DNA of 64,000 nt from Helichrysum umbraculigerum (GCA_949592205.1 CATIUR010000001.1:2804001-2868000); one strand, 5' to 3'; counted from the stretch's first letter, positions 23,401 through 35,260 are shown. Notes: generated by a model from the letters alone, not told the origin. Numbers and translations: made by a program.

Positions 23401-24853
23401 CACCACCCAAATACATCTTGCCCAACTCGAAGCCCTGAAACCCGATAACTTCAAGAACGAGGCCTTGCGAGGCATGGATAAACAATTCGAGATCAGACCC
23501 AACGGAGTTAGGTATTTCTCTAACCGAATCTGGTTGCCTAATTTCGGAAACCTGAGGGACTTGGTAATGGATGAAGCCCACAAGTCCAAGTATTCTATCC
23601 ACCCGGGATCCGACAAAATGTATCACGGCATCAAGGAGTTTTACTGGTGGCCGAATATGAAAGCTGACATTGCTTTGTACGTCAGCAAATGCTTAACTTG
23701 TTCCAAGGTCAAGGCCGAGCACCAAAGACCTTCCGGATTGCTCCAACAACCTGAAATTCCTCAATGGAAATGGGAGCAAATTACCATGGACTTCATAACC
23801 AAACTACCTAAATCGGAGAGAGGTTGCGATACCATTTGGGTGATCGTCGATCGTCTCACCAAATCGGCTCATTTCTTGGCAATCAGAGAAACCGACAAAA
23901 TGGAACGCCTTACACAAATTTACATCAAAGAAATCGTTTGCCAACATGGTGTCCCTATCTCGATTATCTCTGACAGGGATGCTCGATTCACATCTCGCTT
24001 CTGGCAATCACTCCAAAAATCACTGGGTACCCGTCTCGATATGAGTACCGCGTACCATCCTCAGACCGATGGCCAGAGCGAACGAACTATTCAGACACTG
24101 GAAGACATGCTACGAGCCTGCGTAGTTGATTCTGGTACAAATTGGGAAAGACATTTACCGTTGTGCGAGTTCTCGTACAACAACAGCTATCACGCCAGCA
24201 TTAAAACTGCACCATTTGAGGCACTGTACGGTCGTAAGTGCCGATCACCGATCTGTTGGACTGAAGTGGGAGAAAGTCAACTCACTGGTCCTGAACTCAT
24301 ACATGAAACCACCGAGAAAATCGTTGAAATCCAAAACCGACTCAAAGCCGCGCGTGATCGTTAGAAAAGCTATGCTGATGTGAGGCGCAAGCCACTCGAG
24401 TTCCAAGTTGGGGATCGAGTACTCTTAAAGGTATCGCCTTGGAAAGGCGTAATCCGATTCGGCAAACGCGGAAAACTAAACCCCAGGTACATTGGACCTT
24501 TTGAGATCCTCGAGAAGATAGGTCCAGTGGCATATCGATTGCAGCTGCCCTTTGAACTCAGCAGCGTACACCCTACTTTCCACATTTCTAACTTAAAGAA
24601 ATGCTTGTCTGACGAGACACTTATTATACCCCTTGACGAGATTCGTATCGATGACAAACTACATTTCGTTGAGGAACCCGTCGAAATTATGGACCGTGAG
24701 GTCAAACAACTGAAACAGAGTCGTATCCCCATCGTCAAAGTCAGGTGGAATTCTAGACGTGGTCCTGAATTCACTTGGGAACGGGAAGACCACATGCGAC
24801 TCAAGTATCCCCACTTATTCACCGATTTTACCCCGAACGTGACTTCAACTTAA
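20428..24853 (+). pseudogene. Gag-Pol of gypsy element B, three lesions
   Basis: Gag starts at ATG 20428 (MPPKTRPYTDAQI). Two single-base losses, near 20837 and near 20957, shift the gag frame twice. After that the frame is open for over 1,100 codons to a TAG at 24362-24364, which replaces a glutamine codon, and continues in the same frame to TAA at 24851-24853. Domains in order: knuckles CTNCKRFGHLAKDC and CYGCGSPGHFQNNC (about 21290-21390), protease LFDTGAD (about 21560), RT with VKKKDGSFRMCIDYRELN and FIDDILIYS (about 22570), RNase H VVYCDAS, integrase WVIVDRLTKSAHF, ISDRDARFTSRFW and QSERTIQTLE, and the chromodomain-like tail TWEREDHMRLKYPHLF. All catalytic residues are still present. An asparagine run comes from (AAC)n at about 21410-21440. 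Confidence 0.95.
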
Positions 24854-24887
24854 ATTTCGGGACGAAATTCTTTTAACAGGAGGAGAA
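24853..24887 (+). promoter_or_regulatory. 3' hairpin and polypurine tract of element B
   Basis: AATTTCG-GGA-CGAAATT (24853-24869) is a perfect 7-bp-arm hairpin. ACAGGAGGAGAA follows immediately before the LTR as polypurine tract. Confidence 0.82.
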
Positions 24888-27404
24888 TGTAACAACCGGC
24901 AAATTAGGACTAGTAATTAGTGCCTAATCATATGTTAATACATGTAATTAGTTCTGTGTTAGGCTAATTAATGTATCGAATTATATATATATTGTTGAAT
25001 ATATACGAAAATGCGATTGGATTAAATCGTACGCAATTTAAATCGAATGTATTTCGATTTAATTTAATACGGACGTTGGTGACCAATTTTATTAAATAAC
25101 GCTTTTATGTCAAAAATATTATTATGATAATATTTCGTATCCAATACGTATCGTACAAACAAACCTTACACAATTTAAAATATTAAAACGCGCAAATTAA
25201 GTAAACTAACTTACCATTTTATAACTCAATTATAAATTAAATTGTAAAATAATTAAATAAAATATCGCGTAATAATTTGTATTTTAAAACGTACCTTTGA
25301 TGTTTAAAATAATTGTTAACGTTAAACGACGGAGCAAACGAACACCGCACGGAGCGTAAACGCGGGGCGAAATTGGGAGCTTAACCTCCCAATCCCACCT
25401 TCTTTCTTTCATTTAACTCTTTCTTTTCTCTCTCTTACACTCTCTTTCTTTCATTTCTCTCTAAATCACCACCACACCTCCACCACCAAAAACCGCCAAA
25501 TACTACCGCCAAACGATCTCGGATTTCAAAGCTCTTTTAGGAAAAACGTTCACCACTTCGCGATCTACAATCCTATCTTTCCGGAATTTCATTTCGGCAA
25601 ATTGTAAGTTTCCGACAAAACTCCGAAAACTCTCGTTTTTAAGTATTATCACTTGTTTGTTGTTTGTATACACTTAAAATGTCCATATATGGGTTGGGTA
25701 AAAGTTTTGGACCGAACGGAAACCGAAAAACTCGTTTTCGACTAAAATTCCGGCCATCAGACCGCTACGTCGCACCTGGCCAGGGGCCTCTGCGACGTCG
25801 CGGCCTACGTCGCACAAAAACCTCAACGTCGCACTAGCGACGCAGCCCTTTACGTCGCATTAAATTGCGGATGTCATACATGGCGACGTAGACTCCAACG
25901 TCGCAAACCGAGCCAACGTCGCATTAGCGACGTCGCCCCCTACGTCGCATTGATTTGCGAAGGTCGCATCATGCGACGTACCTGCCTACGTCGCACCCTA
26001 CGTCGCTTGCAACGTCGCATGCTACGTCGCACAAACCAGAAACTAGAAAAACACATATTTTTACTAAGTGTCGGAACCAAGATTTTAACACCTGATTTTA
26101 CCCAAATTCAGATCCAGATGCGTTTTTCGTCAAAGCAATATAGTAGAAATAAAAATTTTCCAAGCTGACCTGGCAGCTCGACCCCAGCCAGGGGCTCTGC
26201 CCCTTGGACCCCGCTACCAGGGGCGCTGCCCCCGGACCCCCGTCATTAAATGTTGTAAATACTTTTCACACTAAGTGTTGAACACTTACAAATAACGAAA
26301 CCTGATTCAACGATACAAATAATGATAACACATTAAATCATTATTACAAACCGTCACCAACGGGCCATATTTGTTTTCAAACTACAAATGGATTACTAAA
26401 CAAACACTTGGACATAATGAGTTGTGTAAACAACTAGCCTAGATGGTCTTACGAGACATCTACTTACTTAACTTTATATGTTTAGGCATTTGAAGGTTAC
26501 GGGTTCGGAGAACCTACGGTTGATATTACTTACTCGATTATTGATATAAACGTACTTGCAAAGACTCAGGTGAGTCTTACAGCCCCACTTTTACTGTTTT
26601 AACTTATTGGGGGAGATACATGCTACTGATTTTTCTTGAACACAAGTACTAAACTGTTTACTATACCAAACGGAATTGCATGAGTTACTTACTATTTACT
26701 GAAGTCTCTCCATCATATATCGTTAGTTATGTACTTAAGCGCGAACAGTAGTTAATGGATCCATTAGGGAAATGACCCTCCCCGCCCGGGGTAGTAGCGC
26801 TACCACGAACCGTTATGTATAAACGGGCGACTATTATTTCGTTTACTTATGCTTGCCCAATTTCGAGCATGTCACGGGAGCAACTGATTATTTACGGGTT
26901 AAGCTTCGATTATGAGCCTCATGGCAACGGTATAACTTAATTACTTTACTTTTGCGAGATTTGCAATTACTTGATATACGCCTACGGGCACTACTGATGA
27001 AATCTTGTGTTCAAACTGATTATTTACTGATAAACCTGTGAGATTCACCAACCTTTTTGGTTGACCCTTTCTAGCATGTATTCTCAGGTACACTTACGGA
27101 GTAGGATCACTCCAGGATTACTAGCTAGAGTCGCATGATTTCCAAATTGCATTTAACGGAGATTCTTTGGCATTATCTTTTGTAACTATGGTTATGTAAT
27201 AGAATCTCCCGCCACATACACGGACTCTAGGCTTACTTATTTTTGTAAAGAAAACTATAAGTTTTTAAACGATTTAATTATGAAATGTAATTATTTTACA
27301 AAACGTCTCATTTAGAGGTCGTTTGCTGTATATCTTGTGCTTTGTATATTGATTAGTAACACCCAAGTATGCTTCCGCAAATCACTAAATTTGGGGGTGT
27401 TACA
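24888..27404 (+). repeat. 3' LTR of element B
   Basis: 2,517 bp and nearly identical to 16797-19313. Several of the nine differences are C/T or G/A changes, as expected from decay of methylated cytosine. Carries the second ACGTCGCA island. Confidence 0.97.
25766..26031. repeat. ACGTCGCA-word island in the 3' LTR of B
   Basis: Same island as at 17675, with three sites where the two copies differ. Confidence 0.93.
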
Positions 27405-27409
27405 AATTA

Positions 27410-28562
27410 ACTATATAGTAGCACAAATGTTATGATTAAGGGATTGGGCAATGGCTATAAAATAAATAAATTGATGAAACAGTTAGCCTTGTAGTTATGT
27501 ATATAATAATGTGTGACCTATGGTCTTAAAATATGTATGTATCAGCAAATAAATACGTAATTAATCTATATGAAATTATTTGTAGATTGACGTACTATTT
27601 GGTGGGTTCATTTTGAGACGACACTTGCCTTGCTATTTAAGGTGAGTTTTTGTGGCCCCATTTTCAATTATTTGTTTTCAAATTGGGGGAAAAGTATGCT
27701 CATGTTTTATAAATGGTTTTTCATGCTGTGTTCTTGTCTATTTTTATTTTTGGACGTATGCTGAATTGTGTGACACTATGTGAATAAGATTTGTCAAATA
27801 ATGCTTACTTTTGGTGTTTGCATTAAGGTTTCTTGGCTAATGCTTACTTTTGGTGTTTGCATTAAAGTTTCATAGTTAATGCTTACTTTTGGTGTTTGCA
27901 TTAAGGTTTCTTGGCTAATGCTTACTTTTGGTGTTTGCATTAAACTTTCATAGTTAATGCTTACTTTTGGTGTTCGCATTACATTTCTTTATTAAAGTAG
28001 CTACTACCATCTTATAATGTCGAATTGGTTTAGATCATACTCCTTGTTGGGGTGATGACAGTTATTGTGCGGATTAGTTGGAATTTGTTATTACACTATG
28101 TGCACCTTTTCTATATGCATTGTCCTAACTTACTCTTATCACAGCAAAATATTTTATTTGTGGTGTTTGGTTTCAAACCTACGAAACTCACCAACAATAT
28201 TGGTGACGTTTTTGAGCATAACTTTTCAGGTAATTCTAGTGGACTGAAGATAGAGGACAAGAAAGCTTAGTGGACCTCTAGGTTGCATTTAAGCTAAACT
28301 TTGAAAACTACCGTTTGAGGTGGAACATTTGCATTTTTAATAATTTGGAAAGGCGTGTTTTGCCTTAACCTTTATTTTGTGGAATCATTGTTGGTAATTT
28401 CAGATTCATTGTTGGAATGAATGCATGACATGAACCGTTTTTCATGTTAATGACATCATGACACATTGATTATTTTATTTCATTTAGTATTTCTTTATAA
28501 TAATGTGTTGTGATCCTATCATTGTTGTACTCCGTTGTTTCCGCTTTAGACGGGGTATGACA
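27410..28562 (+). repeat. 3' LTR of element A, second part
   Basis: Resumes at ACTATATAG exactly where the 5' LTR of A continues after TTTAATTA, and ends TATGACA at 28562 next to the AGAAC duplication. Includes the second 39-bp array (27799-27983). Confidence 0.95.
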
Positions 28563-28819
28563 AGAACCGACACCGATCCGTCGGGTCGGTTCGTCGGTTT
28601 TTTCCGTTGGAAAACCACCGCTCGTCTCTTATTTTTTTCTTTTTTCTCTTTTTTTTGCGTGTGTGTATAAATAAAGGTAAATCTGGGACCTAAAAATTAA
28701 AGTGACGGGTCACTGATGGCAGGGTCTGTCGGTTTCAGTCAGTTTTTGAAAAAGCTGATGTGACGCTGACGTGCCCAGTCGGTTTTTATTAGGTTCTGTC
28801 ACGAATGGGAATGGTCTAA

Positions 28820-29127
28820 TATTTAAGGACTATTAAATATAGTATTTGCTATAAAATCTATCACAAGAAAGTAATAAATTTTACTATATAGTTTTAATAT
28901 AAATAAAATGTTATTGTGATAGATTGAAAACAACTTTTCTTTAAAGTTACCATGAATTTTTTTCTCTAAATTACATTAGTTTCGTATTAAATATTGCACT
29001 ATAGAGAAGATATGAAATGTATTAAAGTATTTTTTTATTTTTATTATATTTAAATAAAAGTTTTAATACTCGCAGTGAAGCGTGATTTCAATATTCTTGT
29101 TATAATCATTAAGTCTTCAGACGTGCA
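28820..29127. other. AT-rich spacer between two DNA transposons
   Basis: No reading frame or repeat recognised. Ends at the TTA target site of the PIF/Harbinger element. Confidence 0.55.
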
Positions 29128-29130
29128 TTA

Positions 29131-31058
29131 GACCACTCTCAACAATGACTGAAAATTGACTGGTTAGTTTGTGCCACATCAGCGTCATTTTAGCGTTTCC
29201 CAAAATTGACTAACAACTGACTGACTCCTACCTGGCACCCACTGATTATTAAATTTTAAATTATAAACACAATAATTAAAATAAAACACATTTTATTAAA
29301 ATAAAAAGATTACAATTAGATTAAAAAAATATTACAGTAATTAAATTAAACATTATATTTATTGGGAAAAAAACGTTTACACCAATAATTAACGTTGACG
29401 TAAATTTGGTGGGAGTTGAGAAATGTGTTCGATTAGAGCATTGCGAAGTTGATTATGCACCTCTCGATCGTGTAATTTCTTCTCCATACGCAATTGAGTT
29501 TTAACCCTTTCTTGCCACGAACGTCTCGGTCTATTTGTTAGGTCTGCCGTATATTCACTTTCCAGTTGACACATATTTCGTCCGTTGTCCTCGGTTATCA
29601 TGATATGTAAAATCACACAACAATACATGATTCTTTTTATTTTGTTGGTGATATATGGTCTTGCCAGTTTCTTGATAATCTGCCAACGGCCTTGAAGCAC
29701 ACCGAATGCTCGTTCCACATCTTGAAGCGCATTTCTTGTTACGTTAGTGGATGCTTAAACGAATTTACAATAGTGGTCAATTCCGGATAAATCCCGTTGG
29801 CAAGATAATAGCATTTGGTGAATTCAGTGCCGACAATGTTGAGATTTACTTGGGGAGCTATATCTTGTAGTAAATCGGTGAATAAATCTGATTGCTTAAG
29901 GACGTTAATTTCGTTGCTCGAACCCACTGGACCAAAGAAAGCATGCCAAATCCACATGTCATAAGAGGCAACCGCTTCAAGCATGATCGTTGGACAATCT
30001 TGATCACCTCGGGTGTATTGACCTTGCCATGCAACTGGGCAATTTTTTTCAAGGCCAGTGCATATAATCAATGCTTTCGAGCATACCCGAAAACCATGCA
30101 AATCGGCATGATGCTGAAGTAAACGTTGCATATCTTGCAGTGTTGGTTTTTTAAATAATCGATAAAGAATAGATGAAAACTAAATTTATAAAAGTTATCC
30201 AAACACTCGTATGCCGTTTGTTTACCCATATGTAAGTATTCATCAAACACATTAGCTGCACAGCGTACGACGGAATTGCACTTTTGGTAACGTTAAAACC
30301 AAGTCTACCAGCTGCGTCTGGGCGTTGATAAAAACATGAAAAGTAGTCAGGTACCGGAAGTTGGGAATACCATATAATACCTTGACATATACAAAGAAAT
30401 AAAGCCTTGCATGCTCATCCGATAACGTCGTCGAAAGATACATGCCGGAAATGTTGGGTTGTCAGCAAGTAGTCTATAAACAAACGTTCGCCCATTGTTT
30501 CACGATCTCTACTAAAGTATCACCTTTGTGCTCGTGGTTTTTGGATCGGAATTTAGTCTTCGTCGTCCAAATCGGAGTCTATCGAATTAAAGATATCAAT
30601 CGCAGCAATCGGATCGAAAATAGCCGTGAGCGCTTGCAAATCTTCAAGGTCGGAATTGGAATCAATTTAGGATATGATAAAGTTTTGGTGAAATTATATA
30701 GATGATAATAATTGTATATAAAATGTACTAGAAAGATAGTAGAAAAGCGTGTGAATTTGAAGTTTAGTTATATGTATATTTATAGTGTGTTTGGGAATTG
30801 GGATATAGATTGAATGTTAAAAAAATAAAACAGATTATTATTTTTTTGATGAAAAACATATATATTATTAATTGTCACATATAAATAATTTTTTTGAATT
30901 TCTATCAAACGGTTAGTTTTTGAAAAGAGAAAAATACATTTTAAATGTCATCGTGCCCCAAACAAAACAACGGACGGAACATCGGATTTCCGAAGCAGGA
31001 ACCGATGGACCAAACCGACTAACCAGACGGCTTACCAATGGTGTTATTGGGTATGCTC
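29131..31058 (-). mobile_element. PIF/Harbinger transposon with decayed transposase
   Basis: The left end GACCACTCTCAACAATG and the right end (inverted, GAGCATACCCAATAACAC) are imperfect TIRs, both flanked by TTA (29128-29130 and 31059-31061). The 3-bp TTA duplication and the transposase inside define the superfamily. The right ~190 bp are duplicated in tandem, flank included (see 30890). Confidence 0.8.
29386..30480 (-). pseudogene. PIF/Harbinger transposase (HARBI1-like, DDE_Tnp_4), broken
   Basis: Read on the minus strand, pieces appear in the right order but in different frames. IFRRRYRMSMQ and an FYQRPDAAGRLGFNV block lie at about 30450-30300, then DEYLHMGKQTAYECLDNFYKF (two stretches at 30247-30185). 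The DDE region KNCPVAWQGQYTRGDQDCP, ASYDMWIWHAFFGP and ANGIYPELTT covers 30131-29739, and ERAFGVLQGRWQII to the C-terminal LHDREVHNQLRNALIEHI covers 29718-29389. These are the characteristic blocks of Harbinger transposases, which cut and paste elements at TWA sites. The segment that should carry the first catalytic Asp (G-[SC]-[IL]-D-C-M-H-W in relatives) is replaced by unrelated residues. With several frameshifts and stops the protein cannot be made as one chain. Confidence 0.85.
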
Positions 31059-31285
31059 TTAATAATTGTACTAAAACTATAATATATATGTTTTTTTGAA
31101 TTTCTTTCCAACGGTTACTTTTTGAAAAGAGAAAAATACATTTTAAATGTCATCGTGCCCCAAACAAAACAAAGGACGGAACATCGGATTTCCGAAGCAG
31201 GAACCGATGGACCAAACCGACCAACCAGACGGCTTACCAATGGTGCTATTGGGTATGCTCTTAATAATTGTACTAAAACTATAAC
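30890..31285. repeat. ~200-bp tandem duplication of the right end of the PIF/Harbinger element
   Basis: The block ending GGGTATGCTC at 31058 recurs with the same ending at 31260, a period of 202 bp. The copy includes flanking AATAATTGTACTAAAACTATA, so the duplication happened after insertion. It leaves two right termini. Confidence 0.88.
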
Positions 31286-31289
31286 AAAC

Positions 31290-33119
31290 TCTTTTTCTCT
31301 CTATCAAATTTATGTTAACCCTTTAGTTTTAGTTTTAAGGTATGAATAACATATGTATGTACACTATATTAGCGAAAATCTTAAGGTCTTTCATTAGCAA
31401 AGTCTCTGTATAGCGTAATGTGAGCAATCAGTATGAAATCTGATTTTTAAAAGAAAAAGTAAAAGAAAGTAAAAAAACTGAAACATAAAATTTTTAGAAG
31501 AAACAAATGAAAATATAATTTAAAAGTGAAATCAATGACGTATATATAAGTGACGTAGATGGGTGATGTGTACAAAATCAATTAATGATGTGCAGAATGG
31601 AAAATGATAGCAGGTAATGAAATGGTCCACAATCCAAATGTGCAAATTCAAAAGTTTATCATTTTAATTATCGACAGAAATGTAGTGATCTAATGCACGT
31701 AACAAACTTATCTGAATATTTGATAGGCTAGATTGGGCAAATTGTCGAAAAAAGCATCACTAATTCACTTTTTTTTTCCAGTTATTTATGAGTTTTAAAG
31801 AGAGATGTTTGTAGTTATAGTTTTTAGAGATCTGTTTCTAGTTTTAAAGATTCGTTTGTGTGTGCATATAGTGGCTGAAGGAGTTGGAGATGACGGGTGT
31901 GTCTGAGCATTCAAGAATTATACAAAGACAAAAATATTACTTCAATTTACCGATACGATCTTATAAATAGTTTAAAGATAAAATTTTGATAGAATTAATA
32001 AAAGTTAAATATAATTCAACGAATGTGAAATGATTACAAATAAATAAATTAAAATGATTATATAAATCAGTGAAGAATGAGTGCTTTCATATGAGATCTT
32101 TTATCTTTTATATGTATACTAGGAATCGAGCTCGTGCGATGCACGACCGTTTGAAAAGTACAGTTACATAGCTAATTTGTAAGTAGTCAAATATACGAAT
32201 ATTGTTAACTTAAATGTGTAATTATCATTGAAAATAAAAAAAAATAAAAACATAAACCAAACTTTTTTGTAAGCGACGTTGGTTGTGTTGTCTCTGGTTT
32301 TCTTGCATTTGTTGCAAATCAAGATCTTTAATTAACATGTTTTTCCTTTCAACTCTTAAAAGAGCGAAATGTTGGCCCTTATTAATGCTAATTGTGAAGC
32401 ATACGTCAAAGAAGATTAAGTTGAAGGTTGCTAACAAATGGAGATTAGAGGATTCGCTAAAAGTGTACTTAACTTACTTGAATAAATGATAATACTTGCT
32501 TATCTTTTGATGATTGGTTTTGTACCTCTCGAGAAAATGTATTATATAGTTTGCGGTATATTTGAGATTTGATTTGAATATGAATTTAATACTCTGTTGA
32601 TTATATTATACTCTATGTTATAATCTAAATTATTGGCATGAAACAATGAATTTGAATAGAGGTGTGAGAACATGTAATGTTATTAATTACTTTGAAATTA
32701 AGATGTTATTATTATTAAAGCAAAAAATTGGTTAATATTCAAATAGAATGTAATTATTTTAGAAATCAAATTAATAGCAAATAGGTTATTCAACTTTACA
32801 TTATAAAAGAAATAGGATGCTAAAAATATGTGGTATAAATAATAATGGATTAAGGTTAAAAAAAAAAATCTTTTATTGACACATAGGATTTGCAAGAAAT
32901 TGGAAGACAAAAAATGTGCCGCGTAAGTTATAATTTAAACTTCATTTTTAAGCCTTTGCGATGCACGTTGAAGTTGTAAATTTATTACTCATAATGTAAA
33001 AAGCTATTATTATAGACTATAACATATAGGAAACAATGAATTTCAAAGTTTTACACATACAAATATATCACTAAAAATAAGTTCAAACATGAATTTCAAA
33101 GTTATTATTGTTGTTGTTG

Positions 33120-33120
<1 letters not shown>
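31290..33120. other. AT-rich intergenic sequence
   Basis: No coding or terminal-repeat structure that I can support. The phrase GCGATGCACG occurs twice in direct orientation (about 32137 and 32959), perhaps a relic of a small transposon, but I could not define its ends. Confidence 0.5.
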
Positions 33121-33122
<2 letters not shown>

Positions 33123-33165
<43 letters not shown>

Positions 33166-33166
33166 C
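33123..33166. repeat. (TTA)n microsatellite
   Basis: About 14 ATT/TTA units, preceded by a short GTT run. Confidence 0.92.
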
Positions 33167-33296
33167 ACATTAAATAAGTTCATACATGGAAAGCCATGTA
33201 CCATGCTTAAAATTTGAGATTAATTCAAGAGCTTGTAAATCAATGACATGTCATCGTTAACTAAAATAGCACGCTCTAATATGCAAATAAAAAACC

Positions 33297-33303
<7 letters not shown>

Positions 33304-33371
<68 letters not shown>
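33304..33371. repeat. (TA)n microsatellite
   Basis: More than 30 consecutive TA units. Likely unstable in length and a potential cruciform. Confidence 0.95.
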
Positions 33372-33373
<2 letters not shown>

Positions 33374-33720
33374 GAATATCATGGAGGATTATTTACCCTT
33401 CGATGGAATCCCCATTAAGATCTAACGATTGATATTAAATGCTCATAATTACACTTCCCACCTCCATAAGCATATTAGTTAGTAATTTTATTAAATAAAT
33501 AAAAAAAGCCCAAAAAAGGAAAAAAAAAAACGTTCGGAAAAAAGGGCCCTAAAAAAAGGAAAAATTCATCAAAAAAAGGAAAAAATTGTACCATATCGTC
33601 ACCAAAAAAATCCCACAAAAAATAAATTTATTAAATAATCAATAGTTAATTAGAAAAAAAAAAAAACGTCCGAAAAAAGGAAAAAATTGTCTGTACCATA
33701 TCCCACAAAAAAAATCCCAT
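33372..33720. other. A-rich sequence with an internal imperfect duplication
   Basis: Long A runs broken by CGTTCGGAAAA / CGTCCGAAAA, ATTGTACCATATC / ATTGTCTGTACCATATC and CCCACAAAAAA, each occurring twice in the same order (about 33531-33620 and 33665-33720). It ends abruptly where the Athila RT reading begins. Confidence 0.65.
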
Positions 33721-34190
33721 TCTATCATTTGATCGATGAACAGTAGAGGGAAGTGATCTTTGCGTGTAGCTTCATTCAGTTTGCGATAGTCGTTACACAC
33801 CTCCAACCGGTGACGGTTCATGTTGGAATAGGTTCATTGTCTTCGTTTGCGATGACCGTCATACCTCCTTTCTTAGGGATAACTTGAACTGGGTTAACCC
33901 ACGGGGAAAATGAAATAGGGTAAATCAGACCAGCATCCAGGAGTTTGATAACCTTCTTTTTGACCACGTCTTAAATCTTTGGGTCCTCTGCCTCTGAACG
34001 GATGGTTTGAAGTCGTTTCCCATTAAGATCTTATGTGTGCAGTAGTTTGAATTGATCCCTTGTATGTCAGAGATTTTCCAAGCAATTGCTTTCTTATGTG
34101 ACTTCAGAACCTCAATGAGTCTTGTTTTTTCTTCAGGCTTCAGATCTTTGGATATGATGACTGGTAAGAAAAACGTATTCAAGGTATGAG
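33721..34190 (-). pseudogene. Athila-like RT N-terminal fragment
   Basis: Minus-strand pieces LPVIISKDLKPEEK and HKKAIAWKISDIQGI (34182 downward) precede CNDYRKLNEATRKDHFPL and FIDQM (33821-33721). They match the start of the RT in Athila elements, where CIDYRKLN-[AD]-ATRKDHFPLPFIDQML is usual. The palm with the catalytic YxDD is absent because the element is cut at 33721. Several frameshifts and stops separate the pieces. Confidence 0.82.
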
Positions 34191-34734
34191 GGAAGTTCCT
34201 TAAGCTCCAATTCGGTTGGTTCTTCAGTAGAAGGTTTCATCCTTGCGATTTCGTCTCTTTTAAGCTCGTCGTATTTCGACTAATATTCTGACTCATTTGC
34301 AGGTGACTCTGGAATGTCGGCTGATGCTATTTCAACCCATTCTGTTTTGTCAAAGAGCGCATCTTCACAGCTCGTATTGCACTTAGTTGTGAGGATTGAG
34401 AGGTTGCATTGTCTTCAGTGATTATTACGTCGTTGTTTTCAGTGAATGCAAAACTCTAAAGTTGAGTCGATGAAGATGTGCTAATGGTGATTTCTGGATT
34501 TGAGCTTTCACAACTTTCAAATAGTTGCGAATAAGGTGGTTGAAGTTGTGATTCCATCTCTTCAAGAGTTTTCAAGATTTCTTCTTTTAAAAGAGATGAA
34601 TCGAGTATTTCGGAAGGTGGTTTCCCTTTTAAGAGAGAGACTGGAGTGCCATATCCAAGTGGAAAAACTATGATAGAATTGTTGAGCTGCTGGCTAGGAT
34701 CTCTTCAAGGGAAATAACACTTCTCTAGATATGG

Positions 34735-35260
34735 TCAGAGGATCCGAAATAACTGAGCATAATCCTGCACCTTCTTTACAGAGTTTCCTTGTTGTGATAA
34801 CAGTGTTGGGAAGGAGGTTAATGCTGCTATTGCGAGGATTTCTTCCAAATGTTCTTCAATTATTTCCTGCATAGAATCTACAAGACCAAGATCTTCTCCC
34901 ATAGGTTGTTTCATTAGTTTATCAACATTGAAGGTAACTTCTTCCGTTCTAGCTTGAAGTTTTAAAGATTTTTCATTAACGTAAATGACAGCCTTGGCAT
35001 TGTTTAGGAAAGGTCTGCCAAGGATGAGTGTAACTTGGGTGTCCTCTTCAATATCCATAACAACGAAGTCAACATGAAAGATTAATTTATCAACTAGGAC
35101 GATAATATCTTCAGCAATTCCACGAAGGAGTTTAACTGATCTATCAGCTAACTGGATGGTCATACGAGTTGGTAAAAGTTCACTTAATTCTAATTTCCTA
35201 TAAAGTTAGTATGGCATAAGGTTTAAACTAGATCCTCAGTCAGCTAAGACGTTATTTATT
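34735..35260 (-). pseudogene. Athila-like aspartic protease region
   Basis: The longest open piece (35163-34735) reads MTIQLADRSVKLLRGIAEDI and then VTLILGRPFLNNAKAVI, the C-terminal half of the retropepsin of Athila elements. Just upstream, in a neighbouring frame, is GSSLNLMPY, where relatives have [CD]-[DL]-[LG]-[GA]-[AS]-SVNLMP, so the active-site region is damaged. The protease would cleave the Gag-Pol polyprotein. Confidence 0.8.

Larger units (their letters stand above)
16797..27404 (+). mobile_element. Ty3/gypsy element B (Tekay-like), inserted in the 3' LTR of A
   Basis: It is flanked by the 5-bp duplication AATTA (16792-16796 and 27405-27409) and interrupts the LTR of A at a point where the intact 5' LTR reads straight through. 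Its two LTRs are both exactly 2,517 bp and differ at only 9 positions by eye, with no indel, so it is recent. It has an initiator-Met PBS, an extra upstream frame, gag-pol with a chromodomain-like tail, and a polypurine tract. It belongs to the same broad lineage as A, but with a different LTR family. Confidence 0.97.
7271..28562 (+). mobile_element. Ty3/gypsy element A (Tekay-like chromovirus), host of element B
   Basis: The LTRs begin TGTGACATCC and end TATGACA (TATGATA in the 5' copy), and the whole is flanked by the 5-bp duplication AGAAC at 7266-7270 and 28563-28567. The order is LTR, initiator-Met PBS, gag, protease, RT, RNase H, integrase with a chromodomain-like tail, PPT, LTR, which is the Ty3/gypsy order. 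Long LTRs (2.7 kb), the Met primer site and the tail point to the Tekay/Del lineage, with moderate confidence. Its 3' LTR is interrupted by element B. By-eye comparison of the two LTRs gives about 17 substitutions plus a few indels over ~2.7 kb. Confidence 0.95.
7229..28816. mobile_element. PIF/Harbinger-type MITE (~290 bp) split by gypsy element A
   Basis: GACCATTCCCAT at 7229 is matched by its inverted copy ATGGGAATGGTC ending at 28816, and both are flanked by TAA (7226-7228 and 28817-28819). A 12-bp TIR plus a 3-bp TAA duplication fits PIF/Harbinger MITEs. Only 7229-7270 and 28568-28816 belong to it. Everything between is the retrotransposon nest that landed in it. The right part repeats TCGGTTT-like words and ends with a T-rich stretch. 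Confidence 0.72.

Noticed and set aside
32137..32968. Helitron suggested by two GCGATGCACG words
   Set aside because: The words are in direct orientation, and no CTRR end with a hairpin could be placed.
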